Below, one piece after another: positions 30,695-39,491 of a DNA stretch of 64,000 nt (within the stretch, counting starts at the first letter, position 1; every line of letters begins with the position of its first letter). Source of the DNA: Collinsella aerofaciens. GTDB lineage: Bacteria > Actinomycetota > Coriobacteriia > Coriobacteriales > Coriobacteriaceae. The stretch is from assembly GCF_028206995.1 (NCBI RefSeq), contig NZ_JAQLFL010000001.1, positions 186,001-250,000 of the forward strand. Direction: 5' to 3'. The position numbers were made by a program, and so were the translations under genes. The notes beneath the pieces were generated by a model. The model was not told the origin of the DNA. It saw only the letters and a program-made list of their open reading frames with translations, and made no database searches.

Positions 30695-33250
30695 GTGTCT
30701 GATCAACAGCAAGAAAACGAAATAACGACGACGCAGGCCGCTCCCGCTGCACCGGTTGCGTCGGACCAGGTCGCGGCGCCCGCGCAAGCCTCGGCTCCTG
30801 AGACGCCTAAGGCTGCTTCGACGCCTACGCCTGTAGCGGCTGAGAAGGCCGTGCCTGCAACTGGTGAGGAGGCTGCTCCGACAAAGCCCAAGCGCACGCG
30901 CCGCACGGCCAAGCCTGACGCTGACGGCGAGGAGGTCACCAAGCCCAAGCGCCGTACTACGCGCACGACGCGCGCCAAGCGCACCGTTGCAGCTGACTCC
31001 TCGGCGCCGATTTCCGATGAGGTCGCGCAGGCACGTGCGTTGGCGCAGATTAGCGAGGCTCAGGTGGTGCGCGCCCGGCGTCGTGCTGCCGAGCGCGAGG
31101 CCGCGGCTCTGACCGAGCTTGCAGCTCCGTCTGTGCCCGAGACCCCTGCCGCCGACCAGCCGACCGAGAAGCCGGTACCGCGCACGCGCCGTCGCACGGC
31201 TGTTAAGGCCGAGCAGGTTGCTGAACAGGTAACCCCTGAGCTCACTGAGGCTTCGGTCCGTTCCACGGCAGGGGAGGGCGCATCGCCTGCTGAGCCCGCT
31301 GCGCCTGTCGAGGCCAGCGAAGTTCCCGTTGTCGATCCGGCTTTGCGCCCGCACCGTCGCGGTCGCAAGCCGAAAGCCTTCGTCGAGGCAGAGAAGGCCG
31401 CAGCCGCAGCCGCAGCTGCTCGGGATGCTGCGGCGACCGCCGAGTCTGCAACTGCTGCCGATGCACCCGTTCAGGATGCTACGACTTCCGAGGCCGCTCC
31501 CGCCGATGCCGAGCCCGCCGACGTCCGCCCCGGTCGCAGCCGTCGCACTGCTGCTAAGCGCACGTCCAAGGCTAAGGCTGCCAAGAAGGGTACGTCCGAG
31601 GATTCCGACGAGACGACCGCCGATGCATCGATTGATGCCGTCGAGCCCCAGGACGTCGAACAGCCTGCGTCCGAGAAGCCCAAGCGAGGTCGTAAGAAGT
31701 CCGTTAAGGCCAAGGCTTCCGAGCAGCAGGCTGATGTCGAAGCGGAGGTCGGTTCTGGCGCCGAGGCCAATGAAACCACTGCGGCCAATGCCGACGCCGC
31801 CGCAACCGATGGTGCCGCGCCCGCCGAGGGCGAAGACGGCACTCGTCCCAACCGTCGCCAGCACAAGCGCAACGACGAGCGCAATGAGCGCAAGGACGAG
31901 CGCAACAACGACCGTCGCAACCGCCAGCGCGATCGCAAACAGCGCAACAAGGAGCGCAACGCCGCCCCCACCGAACCCACGCTTTCGCGTGAGGAGCTCG
32001 CTGCCATGAAGGTCGCCGAACTGCGCGAGAAGGCCAAGGAGTTCGAGATCGAGACGACCGGCAAGAAGAAATCCGAGCTCGTCGAGGAGATCTACACCAC
32101 CGCCGCGAAGGCCGAGGGCTTCCGCGACATCAAGGGCATTCTGCAGATTCGCCCGGACAGCTCCGGCATCATCCACGCCCATGGCTACATGAAGTCCAAC
32201 GACGACGCCTTCGTGCCCGCCTATCTCATCCGCTCCGCGCGCCTGCGCACGGGCGACGTCATCGAGGGCTCGCTGCGTCCTTCGCGCGGCGGCGACAAGC
32301 GCGCCGGCCTCGCCAAAATCACGACCGTCAACGGTCTGGACCCCGAGCAGATTCGCAACCGTCCCAAATTCGGCGACCTCACCCCGGTCTATCCCAATGA
32401 GCCGCTGCGCATGGAGCACGGCAAGGACTCCATTACCGGTCGCGCCATCGACATCGTGTCGCCGATCGGCAAAGGTCAGCGTGGCCTGATCGTGTCCCCG
32501 CCCAAGGCCGGCAAGACCACGATCCTCAAGAAGATCTGCCAGTCTATCTCGATTAACAACCCCGAGGTGCACCTCATCTGTCTGCTCGTCGACGAGCGCC
32601 CCGAAGAGGTCACCGATATGCAGCGTTCCATTAAGGGCGAGGTTGTGGCGTCGACCTTCGATATGCCCGCCGACAACCACACTCGCGTGGCAGAGCTCGT
32701 CATCGAGCGTGCCAAGCGCATCGTGGAGCTGGGTGGCGATGTCGTGGTGGTGCTCGACTCCATCACGCGTCTTGCCCGCGCCTACAACTTGGCGGCGCCC
32801 GCCTCAGGCCGCATCCTTTCGGGCGGCGTCGATTCGGCGGCCCTGTATCCTCCCAAGCGCTTCCTGGGCGCAGCCCGTAATATCGAGAACGGTGGCTCGC
32901 TCACCATCCTGGCCTCTGCCCTCATCGACACCGGTTCCAAGATGGACGAGGTTATCTTTGAGGAGTTCAAGGGCACCGGCAACATGGAGCTTAAGCTCGA
33001 CCGCGACCTGGCCGACCGCCGTATCTTCCCGGCTATCGACCCCGTTGCCTCCGGTACGCGTAACGAGGACCTGTTGGTCGACGAGCAGATGCGTCCGTTT
33101 GTCTTTGGTCTGCGTCGCATTCTTGCCGGCATGAACAACACCGAGCGCGCAGCCGCGTCGTTTATCAAGGGTCTTAAGGGCACCAACACCAACCAGGAGT
33201 TCCTGGTGCGTTCGGCCAAAAAACACAGCGACTACGAGCAGACGTTCTAG
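30695..33250 (+). CDS. rho: transcription termination factor Rho with long N-terminal extension
   Basis: An 851-residue hexameric RNA helicase. Residues 1-425 are a low-complexity extension rich in Ala, Glu, Lys and Arg with repeated RRRTAVK and KPKRGRKK-type basic patches and a final Asn/Arg/Asp run (about 385-425). A SAP-like Rho_N domain follows (TLSREELAAMKVAELREKAKEFEIE, near 429), then the RNA-binding cold-shock domain (DIKGILQIRPDSSGIIHAHGYM, near 477) and the ATPase (SPPKAGKTTILKKI near 602, LLVDERPEEVTDM, DSITRLARAYN). The extension resembles those of actinobacterial Rho. Start is GTG 30695 (MSDQQQEN) with no strong ribosome site, which may reflect translational control. Confidence 0.95.
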   Translation: MSDQQQENEITTTQAAPAAPVASDQVAAPAQASAPETPKAASTPTPVAAEKAVPATGEEAAPTKPKRTRRTAKPDADGEEVTKPKRRTTRTTRAKRTVAADSSAPISDEVAQARALAQISEAQVVRARRRAAEREAAALTELAAPSVPETPAADQPTEKPVPRTRRRTAVKAEQVAEQVTPELTEASVRSTAGEGASPAEPAAPVEASEVPVVDPALRPHRRGRKPKAFVEAEKAAAAAAAARDAAATAESATAADAPVQDATTSEAAPADAEPADVRPGRSRRTAAKRTSKAKAAKKGTSEDSDETTADASIDAVEPQDVEQPASEKPKRGRKKSVKAKASEQQADVEAEVGSGAEANETTAANADAAATDGAAPAEGEDGTRPNRRQHKRNDERNERKDERNNDRRNRQRDRKQRNKERNAAPTEPTLSREELAAMKVAELREKAKEFEIETTGKKKSELVEEIYTTAAKAEGFRDIKGILQIRPDSSGIIHAHGYMKSNDDAFVPAYLIRSARLRTGDVIEGSLRPSRGGDKRAGLAKITTVNGLDPEQIRNRPKFGDLTPVYPNEPLRMEHGKDSITGRAIDIVSPIGKGQRGLIVSPPKAGKTTILKKICQSISINNPEVHLICLLVDERPEEVTDMQRSIKGEVVASTFDMPADNHTRVAELVIERAKRIVELGGDVVVVLDSITRLARAYNLAAPASGRILSGGVDSAALYPPKRFLGAARNIENGGSLTILASALIDTGSKMDEVIFEEFKGTGNMELKLDRDLADRRIFPAIDPVASGTRNEDLLVDEQMRPFVFGLRRILAGMNNTERAAASFIKGLKGTNTNQEFLVRSAKKHSDYEQTF

Positions 33251-33287
33251 GTTGTCATCCACACGCAGCGATAGTCATCAATGCAAT

Positions 33288-33319
33288 AAAGGGTCGGGGC
33301 TTTGAGCCTCGGCCCTTTT
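33288..33319 (+). terminator. rho terminator
   Basis: AAAGGGTCGGGGC, loop TTTGA, GCCTCGGCCCTTTT. Stem of about 12 bp with one wobble and one mismatch. Confidence 0.85.
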
Positions 33320-33398
33320 CCATATCGCCGTTCGTCACCATTTTTTGACCATAAGACCGACGAGCAGCAGGTTTCCCGTTTCAATCCGACATCGTCGC

Positions 33399-33427
33399 TT
33401 GCAATCGACTGGGCGGTTTCGCATAAT
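33399..33427 (+). promoter_or_regulatory. promoter of the 33564 gene
   Basis: TTGCAA (33399-33404), 17-base spacer, CATAAT (33422-33427); about 137 bases upstream of the ATG. Confidence 0.5.
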
Positions 33428-33563
33428 AGCTTTTAAGCTTCGCGACGGAAAACGCAGATGAAACGAACCATATACCGTTGCTTTGGGGCATAGCCCCGCT
33501 TCATCTTCTCTCGCGCAGCCAACTAAATGATGCGATTTGGGTGCTGGAAGATGGGGAGAGCTC

Positions 33564-34964
33564 ATGGCTTCTTCTGATGCAACACAACGAGCAGTCCTTG
33601 CCGGACTTTCGTGCGGGATAGGCCTTGCCGCTCCCGTGGTTATGTATGCCGCGACGCTGCCGTTTTCGTCGGTGAACGAGACGGTCGTGGCGGGTGCGGT
33701 TCCCTTCGCCGTGGGCGCGGTGGCGGGCGTGGGTATCTATGCCGCCTCGCTGGGTATTTCCGAGTACCGTGCGCAGCGTGAAGAGCGTCTGTTCCAGCCC
33801 GATGCCATGGGCGGTGCCGCCAATCTCAATCAGCATCAAAGCGAGTTCAAGACAGCCTCGATTCCAGCCCAGCAGCAGGATGCGACTCCTTACACTGTGG
33901 CTTCTGCTTCTCAGACTCAGTCGGAGCAGTCTACCTCGGCATTCCTTTCCGGCCTGACTGGTGCGTTCCAGCGCCGTCATGCCGATGATGGTGTCCCTAC
34001 CATCGCTCGAGCCGCAGATGCTATGGACGAGGACGAGGCTTGGTCCATGATCGACAGTATGCTCGACGACGATTCGCCGGTGAGCTGCGACCCTGCACAC
34101 TCGCGCGACGTCTATCAAGTCGCCATCGACGAGCTCACCAACGGCGGGCAGACCGGCTCCCTCAATCGCGACGACATCGCCGCCGCGGCGCGTGCCGTGT
34201 CGGGCTCCCAGGCCGCCCCTGCGGGCAGCACGGCGGCTTTCGTGGCACTCGTTGCCAACGCGGCATCCAATAACGCCTACAGCGCTAACTCGGCGGACGC
34301 GAACGCTTCTGTCGACAATTCGTACGTTGATGAAGCCATGACCGCGGACGAGGAGGCCGTTGCCGCCCGCCGTGCCGCCGAGAGCTCGCTTTGGGGCGCT
34401 ACTGCCCAGCAGCAGGCGGCTGAGGCTGCGCCGTACAATGCAAACCTCGCCAGCATGCCTATCATCTCCGGTGCCGCGGACATCGATCTCGATGACCTCG
34501 ATGAGCCTGCAGCCATCACCGCATCGATTGATGCCCAAGATCGCATCGACACCGGCGACCTTCCGGACGCCTCGCTCGAGGTTGATGTTCCCATGGCCGA
34601 TTACTCAGGCCACGAGGACATGTGGGCCGCCGCCACCGCGATTCTGGATGAGATTGACGAGCCTGCTCCTGTTGCAGCCCCCGCTCCCGTCGCTGCCCCT
34701 CAGCCTGCTGCCCCCGCCTATGTCGGCCGTCACAGCGCTGTGTTCCCCGAGGATACCGCCCGTATCTCGCGCGAGAGCATCGAGCGGGCCGAGGCTATTG
34801 CCGCCGGTATTATGGAAAATCGTCGTCACGAGCGCGTCAATCAGATCCTCGAGGAAGAGATCGAGCGCCTGCAGTCCTCTACCGCCAAGCGTACGGGCCG
34901 TGCCTATCTGAGCGTTATCGAGGGCGGTACCGCCAGCTTTGCGCCGCTCCGCGCGGAGGCATAA
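33564..34964 (+). CDS. hypothetical membrane protein with disordered acidic region
   Basis: A 466-residue protein not recognised as any family. Two hydrophobic segments near the N-terminus (about 8-32 and 38-62, an AVGAVAGVGIYAASLG stretch) suggest a membrane hairpin. Then follows a long Ala/Asp/Ser-rich region of low complexity (about 90-400), and a C-terminal segment that looks folded (ISRESIERAEAIAAGIMENRRHERVNQILEEEIERLQ, then GRAYLSVIEGG). ATG 33564 follows GGGGAGAG. The stop is 7 bases from the VanZ-like start, so the two genes are probably co-transcribed. Confidence 0.7.
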   Translation: MASSDATQRAVLAGLSCGIGLAAPVVMYAATLPFSSVNETVVAGAVPFAVGAVAGVGIYAASLGISEYRAQREERLFQPDAMGGAANLNQHQSEFKTASIPAQQQDATPYTVASASQTQSEQSTSAFLSGLTGAFQRRHADDGVPTIARAADAMDEDEAWSMIDSMLDDDSPVSCDPAHSRDVYQVAIDELTNGGQTGSLNRDDIAAAARAVSGSQAAPAGSTAAFVALVANAASNNAYSANSADANASVDNSYVDEAMTADEEAVAARRAAESSLWGATAQQQAAEAAPYNANLASMPIISGAADIDLDDLDEPAAITASIDAQDRIDTGDLPDASLEVDVPMADYSGHEDMWAAATAILDEIDEPAPVAAPAPVAAPQPAAPAYVGRHSAVFPEDTARISRESIERAEAIAAGIMENRRHERVNQILEEEIERLQSSTAKRTGRAYLSVIEGGTASFAPLRAEA

Positions 34965-34971
34965 CTTCTGC

Positions 34972-35421
34972 ATGGTTAAGATCAATCGAAAATGGGCGGT
35001 CGCGACCTGCCTGATGGCGCTCTTGATCTGGGGCAATTCGCTGGTCCCCGGCTCGGGGTCGGGCTCGCTGAGCCTAACGGTCATGGAAGCTATCCGCGGT
35101 TTCCTGCACGGCGTGGGACTTCCATATGAATGGGTGACCAATTTTGTTGTTCGCAAGTGCGCGCATTTTACCGAGTATATGGTGCTTGGCATCCTGGCAA
35201 CGCACGCCTTTGATTTTGAGGGCCGGCGCACCTTTGACGTGCTGCTGCCCACGGCGGTGTTCCTGCTGCTGATTCCCTCGATTGACGAGACGATTCAGCT
35301 CTTTGTGCCGGGACGCGCCGGCATGATCACCGATGTGATGATCGACTGCTGTGGAGCGGCAACGGGCGTTGTGCTCCGATATCTCTTACGGTCGCTGATG
35401 TACGCCAAAAAAGCCGCCTAG
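34972..35421 (+). CDS. VanZ-like family protein
   Basis: A 149-residue membrane protein with four hydrophobic segments. RKCAHFTEYMVLGILATHAF and the SIDETIQLFVPGRAGMITDVMIDCCGAATG stretch are the VanZ signature (family members give low-level teicoplanin resistance in enterococci; most have no known role). ATG 34972 lies 7 bases after the preceding stop. The stop codon falls inside the stem of the terminator. Confidence 0.85.
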   Translation: MVKINRKWAVATCLMALLIWGNSLVPGSGSGSLSLTVMEAIRGFLHGVGLPYEWVTNFVVRKCAHFTEYMVLGILATHAFDFEGRRTFDVLLPTAVFLLLIPSIDETIQLFVPGRAGMITDVMIDCCGAATGVVLRYLLRSLMYAKKAA

Positions 35422-35453
35422 GACGTACTGTTTGGTCCTAGGCGGCCTTTTTT
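35412..35453 (+). terminator. terminator overlapping the end of the VanZ-like gene
   Basis: GCCGCCTAGGAC and GTCCTAGGCGGC (12-bp perfect stem), then CTTTTTT. The gene's TAG stop (35419-35421) is in the first arm. Confidence 0.9.
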
Positions 35454-35535
35454 ATTTGAGGGCTTATATGAGGTGTGGTGGCGTCGTTCCGTAGGTCAGA
35501 TTTCCCGGGCGCGCCACGCCCTGTGGGTGCGTCTG

Positions 35536-36426
35536 CTACTGAAGCGCCTGTGCGCCCAGGGCCAGACAGCCCATGATGCCCTGCTTGCCCTCGAGGCTGT
35601 TGTTGACGATGTAGTTATCGATGTCGTTGACCTCGGGCGTGACGATATAGCCGTTGAGCATTTCGGCGCACTTCTTGCGTGCGAGCGGGACGATGGGGGT
35701 GTGGTCGGCCACGCCGCCGCCGATGATGATCTTTTGCGGCGCGTAGCACAGCGTGTAGGTCATGAGTGCCTGTGCCAGATAGCCGGCGAGCAGGTCCATG
35801 GCCTCCGGGTCATCGGCCATGTCTCCGGCGCTCTTGCCATCCCAGCGCTTTTTTACGCCGGGGCCGGCGATGAGGCCCTCGAGACAGTTGTCGTGGAAGG
35901 GGCAGGCGCTGTGCTCGCCAATGGTGTCGCGCGGGTCGCGCGTGACCAGGATGTGGCCAGCCTCGGGATGCATCATGCCGTGCACGAGCTTACCGCCCGA
36001 GAGCACGCCGGCGCCCACGCCGGTACCGATGGTCAGATACACAACGTCAGTGAGGCCCTGGGCGCAACCAAAGGTGACCTCGCCCAGGCAGGCGACGTTG
36101 ACGTCGGTATCGTAGCCGCAAGGGATATTGAGCTCGTTTTGGATAGTGCCCAGCAGGTCAAAGTAGCGCCATGCCGTTTTGGGCGTCTCTAGGATCTTGC
36201 CGTATTGGGGCGAAGCGGGGTTGACTGCGGTGGGGCCAAACGCGCCGATGCCCAGCGCGGCGATGCCCTTGTTCGCAAACCACGCGTTGACGGCCTCAAC
36301 GGTCTCCTGCGGGGTCGTGGTCGCGATCTGCTCACGTTCCAGGACCGTACCGTCTGCATAGCCCGTGGCGCAGACCATCTTGGTGCCGCCGGCCTCGAGC
36401 GCTCCGATAAGCTGCTGCTCTGCCAT
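35536..36426 (-). CDS. ROK-family sugar kinase, probable fructokinase
   Basis: A 296-residue ROK protein. It opens with IGALEAGGTKMVCATG (ATP-binding), has GIGAFGPTAVNPASPQYG, the YLTIGTGVGAGVLSGGKLVHG loop and the zinc/substrate motif HPEAGHILVTRDP followed by CPFHDNCLEGLIAGP, in which the GH and three-Cys/His pattern is as in ScrK-type fructokinases. IIIGGGVADH is near the C-terminus. It would phosphorylate fructose or another hexose. No sugar transporter is adjacent. ATG 36426 follows AGAGAGGAA. Confidence 0.85.
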   Translation of the reverse strand: MAEQQLIGALEAGGTKMVCATGYADGTVLEREQIATTTPQETVEAVNAWFANKGIAALGIGAFGPTAVNPASPQYGKILETPKTAWRYFDLLGTIQNELNIPCGYDTDVNVACLGEVTFGCAQGLTDVVYLTIGTGVGAGVLSGGKLVHGMMHPEAGHILVTRDPRDTIGEHSACPFHDNCLEGLIAGPGVKKRWDGKSAGDMADDPEAMDLLAGYLAQALMTYTLCYAPQKIIIGGGVADHTPIVPLARKKCAEMLNGYIVTPEVNDIDNYIVNNSLEGKQGIMGCLALGAQALQ

Positions 36427-36501
36427 AGTGTTCCTCTCTCTGGGACGAGTTACTCCGTGACTAAAGTATAGCGCTCTAAACCATTTAAGAAAGCGCTATA
36501 A

Positions 36502-36542
36502 AAAGAGGCCTCGCAACGCGGCGAGCGGTGCGAGGCCTCTTT
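36502..36542 (-). terminator. aminotransferase terminator
   Basis: AAAGAGGCCTCGCA pairs with TGCGAGGCCTCTTT (14 bp); on the minus strand TTTTTATAGC follows. It lies 26 bases after the stop codon. Confidence 0.85.
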
Positions 36543-36567
36543 GGTTACTTTAGCTGCCCGGCCGTCC

Positions 36568-37749
36568 TTACCCGCGCGGCTTGATTTTATCACGCAGCGA
36601 CTTGAGGTTCTCCAGCGCCGCGTTAAGCGTCTCGTCTCGCTTGGCAAAGTGGAAACGAATCAGATGGTTGACGGGCTCACGGAAGAAGCTCGATCCGGGA
36701 ACAGCGCCCACGCTCACCTTAGACGCGAGGTCCTCGCAGAATTCGAGGTCGCTGTCATAGCCAAACTCAGAGATGTCCAGCATGACGTAGTAGGCGCCCT
36801 GCGGCACGTTATGCTCAAGACCGATGCTGTCGAGTCCCTGGCAGAACAGGTCGCGTTTGGCGGTATAGAGGTCAAGGACCTCATCGTAATAGCTGTCGTC
36901 GAAATTAAGGGCGGTAACGACGGCCTCTTGCAGGGGAGCGGCGGCGCCCACGGTGAGGAAGTCGTGGACCTTCTTGATGCGCTCGGTAATCTCGGCCGGG
37001 GTGATAGTGTAGCCCAGACGCCAGCCAGTGATGGAGTAGGTCTTGGACAGCGAGCTGCAGCTGATGGTGCGCTCAAACATGCCGGGCAGCGTGGCCATAT
37101 AGACGTGCTCGTGGGGCGCGTAGACGATGTGCTCGTAGACCTCGTCGGTGATGCAGTAGGTGTCGTACTTTTTGCAGAGGTCGGCGATAAAGGTGAGCTC
37201 CTCGCGCGTGAAGACCTTGCCGCAGGGGTTGGAAGGGTTGCACAGGACGATTGCCTTGGGGTCGTTGTCGCGGAAGGCCGCCTCGAGGACCTCACGGTCG
37301 AAGTCAAAGTTGGGCGGGTTGAGCGGCACATAGATGGGCTCGGCCCCCGAGAGAATGGTGTCTGCGCCGTAGTTCTCGTAGAACGGCGAGAAAGTGACAA
37401 CCTTGTCGCCGGGGTTCGTGACCGTCATCATGGCGGCCATCATGGCCTCGGTGGAGCCGCAGGTGACTACGATATTCTCGTTGGGGTTCACCGGCATGCC
37501 CATAAAGTGCTCCTGTTTGGCGGCGAGCGCCTCGCGCATGGCCTGGGAGCCCCAGGTGATGGAGTACTGGTGATAGAGCGGCTTGGGGTCGGCGGCAACG
37601 GTGCTCAGGCTATCGAGCAGCTGCGCCGGGGGATCGAAGTCGGGGAAGCCCTGCGACAGGTTGACGGCGCCATACTTGTTGGAGATGCGCGTCATACGGC
37701 GGATGACGGAATCGGTAAACGTTGCCGTGCGGTTGGAGAGTTCTTTCAT
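36568..37749 (-). CDS. PLP-dependent class I/II aminotransferase
   Basis: A 393-residue fold-type I enzyme. SQGFPDFDPP near residue 33, CGSTEAMMAAMM near 97, NPSNPCGKVF near 170, DEVYEHIVY near 200 and the PLP-lysine motif SSLSKTYSITGWRLGY near 230 are in the usual order. It resembles aspartate/aromatic aminotransferases and kynurenine aminotransferase-like enzymes; the specificity cannot be settled. ATG 37749 follows AAAGGA; an upstream in-frame extension is not supported. Confidence 0.85.
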   Translation of the reverse strand: MKELSNRTATFTDSVIRRMTRISNKYGAVNLSQGFPDFDPPAQLLDSLSTVAADPKPLYHQYSITWGSQAMREALAAKQEHFMGMPVNPNENIVVTCGSTEAMMAAMMTVTNPGDKVVTFSPFYENYGADTILSGAEPIYVPLNPPNFDFDREVLEAAFRDNDPKAIVLCNPSNPCGKVFTREELTFIADLCKKYDTYCITDEVYEHIVYAPHEHVYMATLPGMFERTISCSSLSKTYSITGWRLGYTITPAEITERIKKVHDFLTVGAAAPLQEAVVTALNFDDSYYDEVLDLYTAKRDLFCQGLDSIGLEHNVPQGAYYVMLDISEFGYDSDLEFCEDLASKVSVGAVPGSSFFREPVNHLIRFHFAKRDETLNAALENLKSLRDKIKPRG

Positions 37750-37915
37750 GCCGGTCCTTTCGAGCATTTGCAGTGGGGCAAGTTTACTCCTATGAAACCG
37801 GTGGGATTTGCTCGAAATGGTCTCGAAAAACTCTTTTCAAAATTCTTGAAAATTGGGGCTTGCATCGCGTGGCGTTCCTTGCAATAATAGTCGAGCGCGA
37901 AGCGCACAGGACACG

Positions 37916-37992
37916 GTGGGTGTAGCTCAGTTGGCTAGAGCGACGGGTTGTGGTCCCGTAGGTCGAGGGTTCGAGTCCCTTTACCCACCCCA
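37916..37992 (+). tRNA. tRNA-His (anticodon GTG)
   Basis: Cloverleaf with acceptor GTGGGTG/TACCCAC, an extra G just before (37915) as His tRNAs need, anticodon stem ACGGG/CCCGT with loop TTGTGGT, T arm GAGGG TTCGAGT CCCTT. CCA is encoded (37990-37992). Confidence 0.95.
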
Positions 37993-38014
37993 GTTCTTGC
38001 TTCGTGTTGATATC

Positions 38015-38090
38015 GGGTCGTTAGCTCAGTTGGTAGAGCAGGGGACTCTTAATCCCAAGGTCCAGGGTTCGACCCCCTGACGGCCCACCA
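38015..38090 (+). tRNA. tRNA-Lys (anticodon CTT), copy 1
   Basis: Acceptor GGGTCGT/ACGGCCC, anticodon stem GGGGA/TCCCA-type with loop CTCTTAA (CTT), T arm CAGGG TTCGACC CCCTG. CCA is encoded at 38088-38090. Confidence 0.95.
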
Positions 38091-38133
38091 CACGATATCT
38101 CCTCTAAAGTCCGCCATAACGGACTTTAGCTTT

Positions 38134-38206
38134 GGGTCGTTAGCTCAGTTGGTAGAGCAGGGGACTCTTAATCCCAAGGTCCAGGGTTCGACCCCCTGAC
38201 GGCCCA
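38134..38206 (+). tRNA. tRNA-Lys (anticodon CTT), copy 2
   Basis: Identical to copy 1 over all 73 bases, but the 3' sequence is CCC and not CCA. The 43 bases between the copies hold a small hairpin, CTAAAGTCCG/CGGACTTTAG. Confidence 0.95.
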
Positions 38207-38221
38207 CCCAAAGCATGGTAA

Positions 38222-38250
38222 AGCGACTGGCTTAGGCTGGTCGCTTTTTT
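38222..38250 (+). terminator. terminator behind the tRNA cluster
   Basis: AGCGAC and GTCGCT around an 12-base loop that pairs in part, followed by six T. Confidence 0.8.
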
Positions 38251-38266
38251 GTTAACCTCGCATGGG

Positions 38267-38466
38267 GTCGAACCCGTCGGGGCGCGGAGCTGAGGAAATG
38301 CGTAAGCATTTACCAGCGTAGCGCGCAAGGCGCAAAGCGCCGTAGCGGCCGCCTGCAAAGCAGGCTGACCCCCTGAGGGCCCGCCAAAGCAAGTTAAGAC
38401 GGTCAACGAAAGTTGGCCGTCTTTTTTGTTGACCACGCATGGGGTCGAACCCGAAAGGGCGCGGCC
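38267..38466. repeat. degenerate tandem copies of the tRNA-Lys 3' end and terminator
   Basis: TGACCCCCTGAGGGCCCGCC at 38366-38385 is a mutated copy of the tRNA-Lys 3' half, and is followed by AAAGCAAGTTAAGACGG, matching the AAAGCATGGTAAAGCGAC after the real tRNA, and by another terminator. The segment GCATGGGGTCGAACCCG occurs twice (about 38269 and 38440); it contains GGGGTCGAACCC, the inverse of the tRNA T arm. The pattern suggests tandem duplication or integration scars at a tRNA gene. Confidence 0.65.
38396..38427 (+). terminator. second terminator in the tRNA remnant
   Basis: AAGACGGTCAAC, loop GAAA, GTTGGCCGTCTT, T run. Nine or more stem pairs. No intact gene lies directly before it. 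Confidence 0.75.
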
Positions 38467-38470
38467 GCTT

Positions 38471-39331
38471 TCACAGATCGAACCTACCCTGGGGATCGGT
38501 AAAACCGTCAGTACCCTCCTTGAGTTTCTTCTCGTCTGCCTTCACACGACGCTCGAGCTTTTTTGTATCCTCGGCAGGCGGTAGGTTCTCGGGGACAATT
38601 CCGCGGTCGATGAGGCTGCCACGCACGCTTGTATTGTTCTCGACGTGCTCTTGCTTGATCTGGTCCAGACCGTACAGGTCGTGTTCCTCGGCGTTGAAGG
38701 CCGTCATCGAGTTCGTAAGGTCCTTTGCTTTGATGAAGACATCGGCTAACCTGTCCGCCAATGCCGCGCTCTTGGGTACGCCGAGCTGCTGCTTCATTTC
38801 CGCCGTGCTTCTGCCGCCGAATAACGCTTCATCGCCCTTCGACTTGATGATCGCGAATCCTTTGGAGTCTACGCCGCGTTTGAACGCATTACCCGAGAGC
38901 TGTTTCTCTGAATCGGATAGCGAGTGGCGCGCCTGCAAGCGCTGAATCTCTGCGAAGCGCTGCTCTATGAGCTCTTGGCGGCGCGTCTGCACGGCAAAGT
39001 ATGCCTGCGCGAGCGCGATCTCCGGCTTGTTTGGATCTCCGTTTTGGGTGATTAAATAGCATGCGTAGCGCGTAAGTTAGTAGTCTTTAACCGCGCGAGC
39101 GGCGACACCGGCAGTTACCATTTTCGTGGTGTCACGAAAATGGGAATCAACTGGAGTTTTGTTTGTTTCGCACGAGACTTTTGCCCTCTTAACAACTTCG
39201 GCGAAGTTCTCCCATCGAGTGTACCCCATGGGTTCCATTAAATCGCGTGCGAGCCAATATTCAACGCCGTCTTCCACATTGGCGTAGCTATCAAGTTCGA
39301 CACGCCACTTCTCGATATCTCTACTGTCCAT
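38471..39331 (-). pseudogene. dinD: dinD, broken by one in-frame stop codon
   Basis: DinD is a DNA-damage-induced protein that inhibits RecA activity in E. coli. From ATG 39331 the frame gives MDSRDIEKWRVELDSY...YWLARDLMEPMGYTRWENFAEVVKRA, the BRO/DinD-type N-terminal part, and reaches VAARAVKDY before a TAA at 39079-39077. The same frame continues without a shift as [40 protein letters not shown], the DinD core, to a stop at 38471: 286 residues plus the stop, the normal length. One base change in that codon would restore the gene. An internal ATG at 38992 could give a 173-residue C-terminal fragment. It neighbours the tRNA remnants, which suggests acquired and decaying DNA. Confidence 0.85.
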
Positions 39332-39491
39332 ATCGCCTCCTCGCTGGTCTATTGTCTATGCGGGCTTTGCCCACTCTGTATTCAGAATAAGGATACGCTG
39401 CCGTGTGGACACGAATGGGCTCTGCGCCACTTCGAGCTCGCGGGGCCCATAGATATCGATTAGTTGTGTTCTGCTTTAGATGGGTGTCAGT

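Larger units (their letters stand above)
33251..33563. other. intergenic region, rho to hypothetical membrane protein
   Basis: A 313-bp gap with the rho terminator (33288-33319) and a promoter for the next gene (33399-33427). Nothing else was recognised. Confidence 0.5.

Noticed and set aside
30551..32680. 709-codon frame opposite rho
   Set aside because: Shadow of the low-complexity rho extension; Gly/Leu/Arg-rich with no domain.
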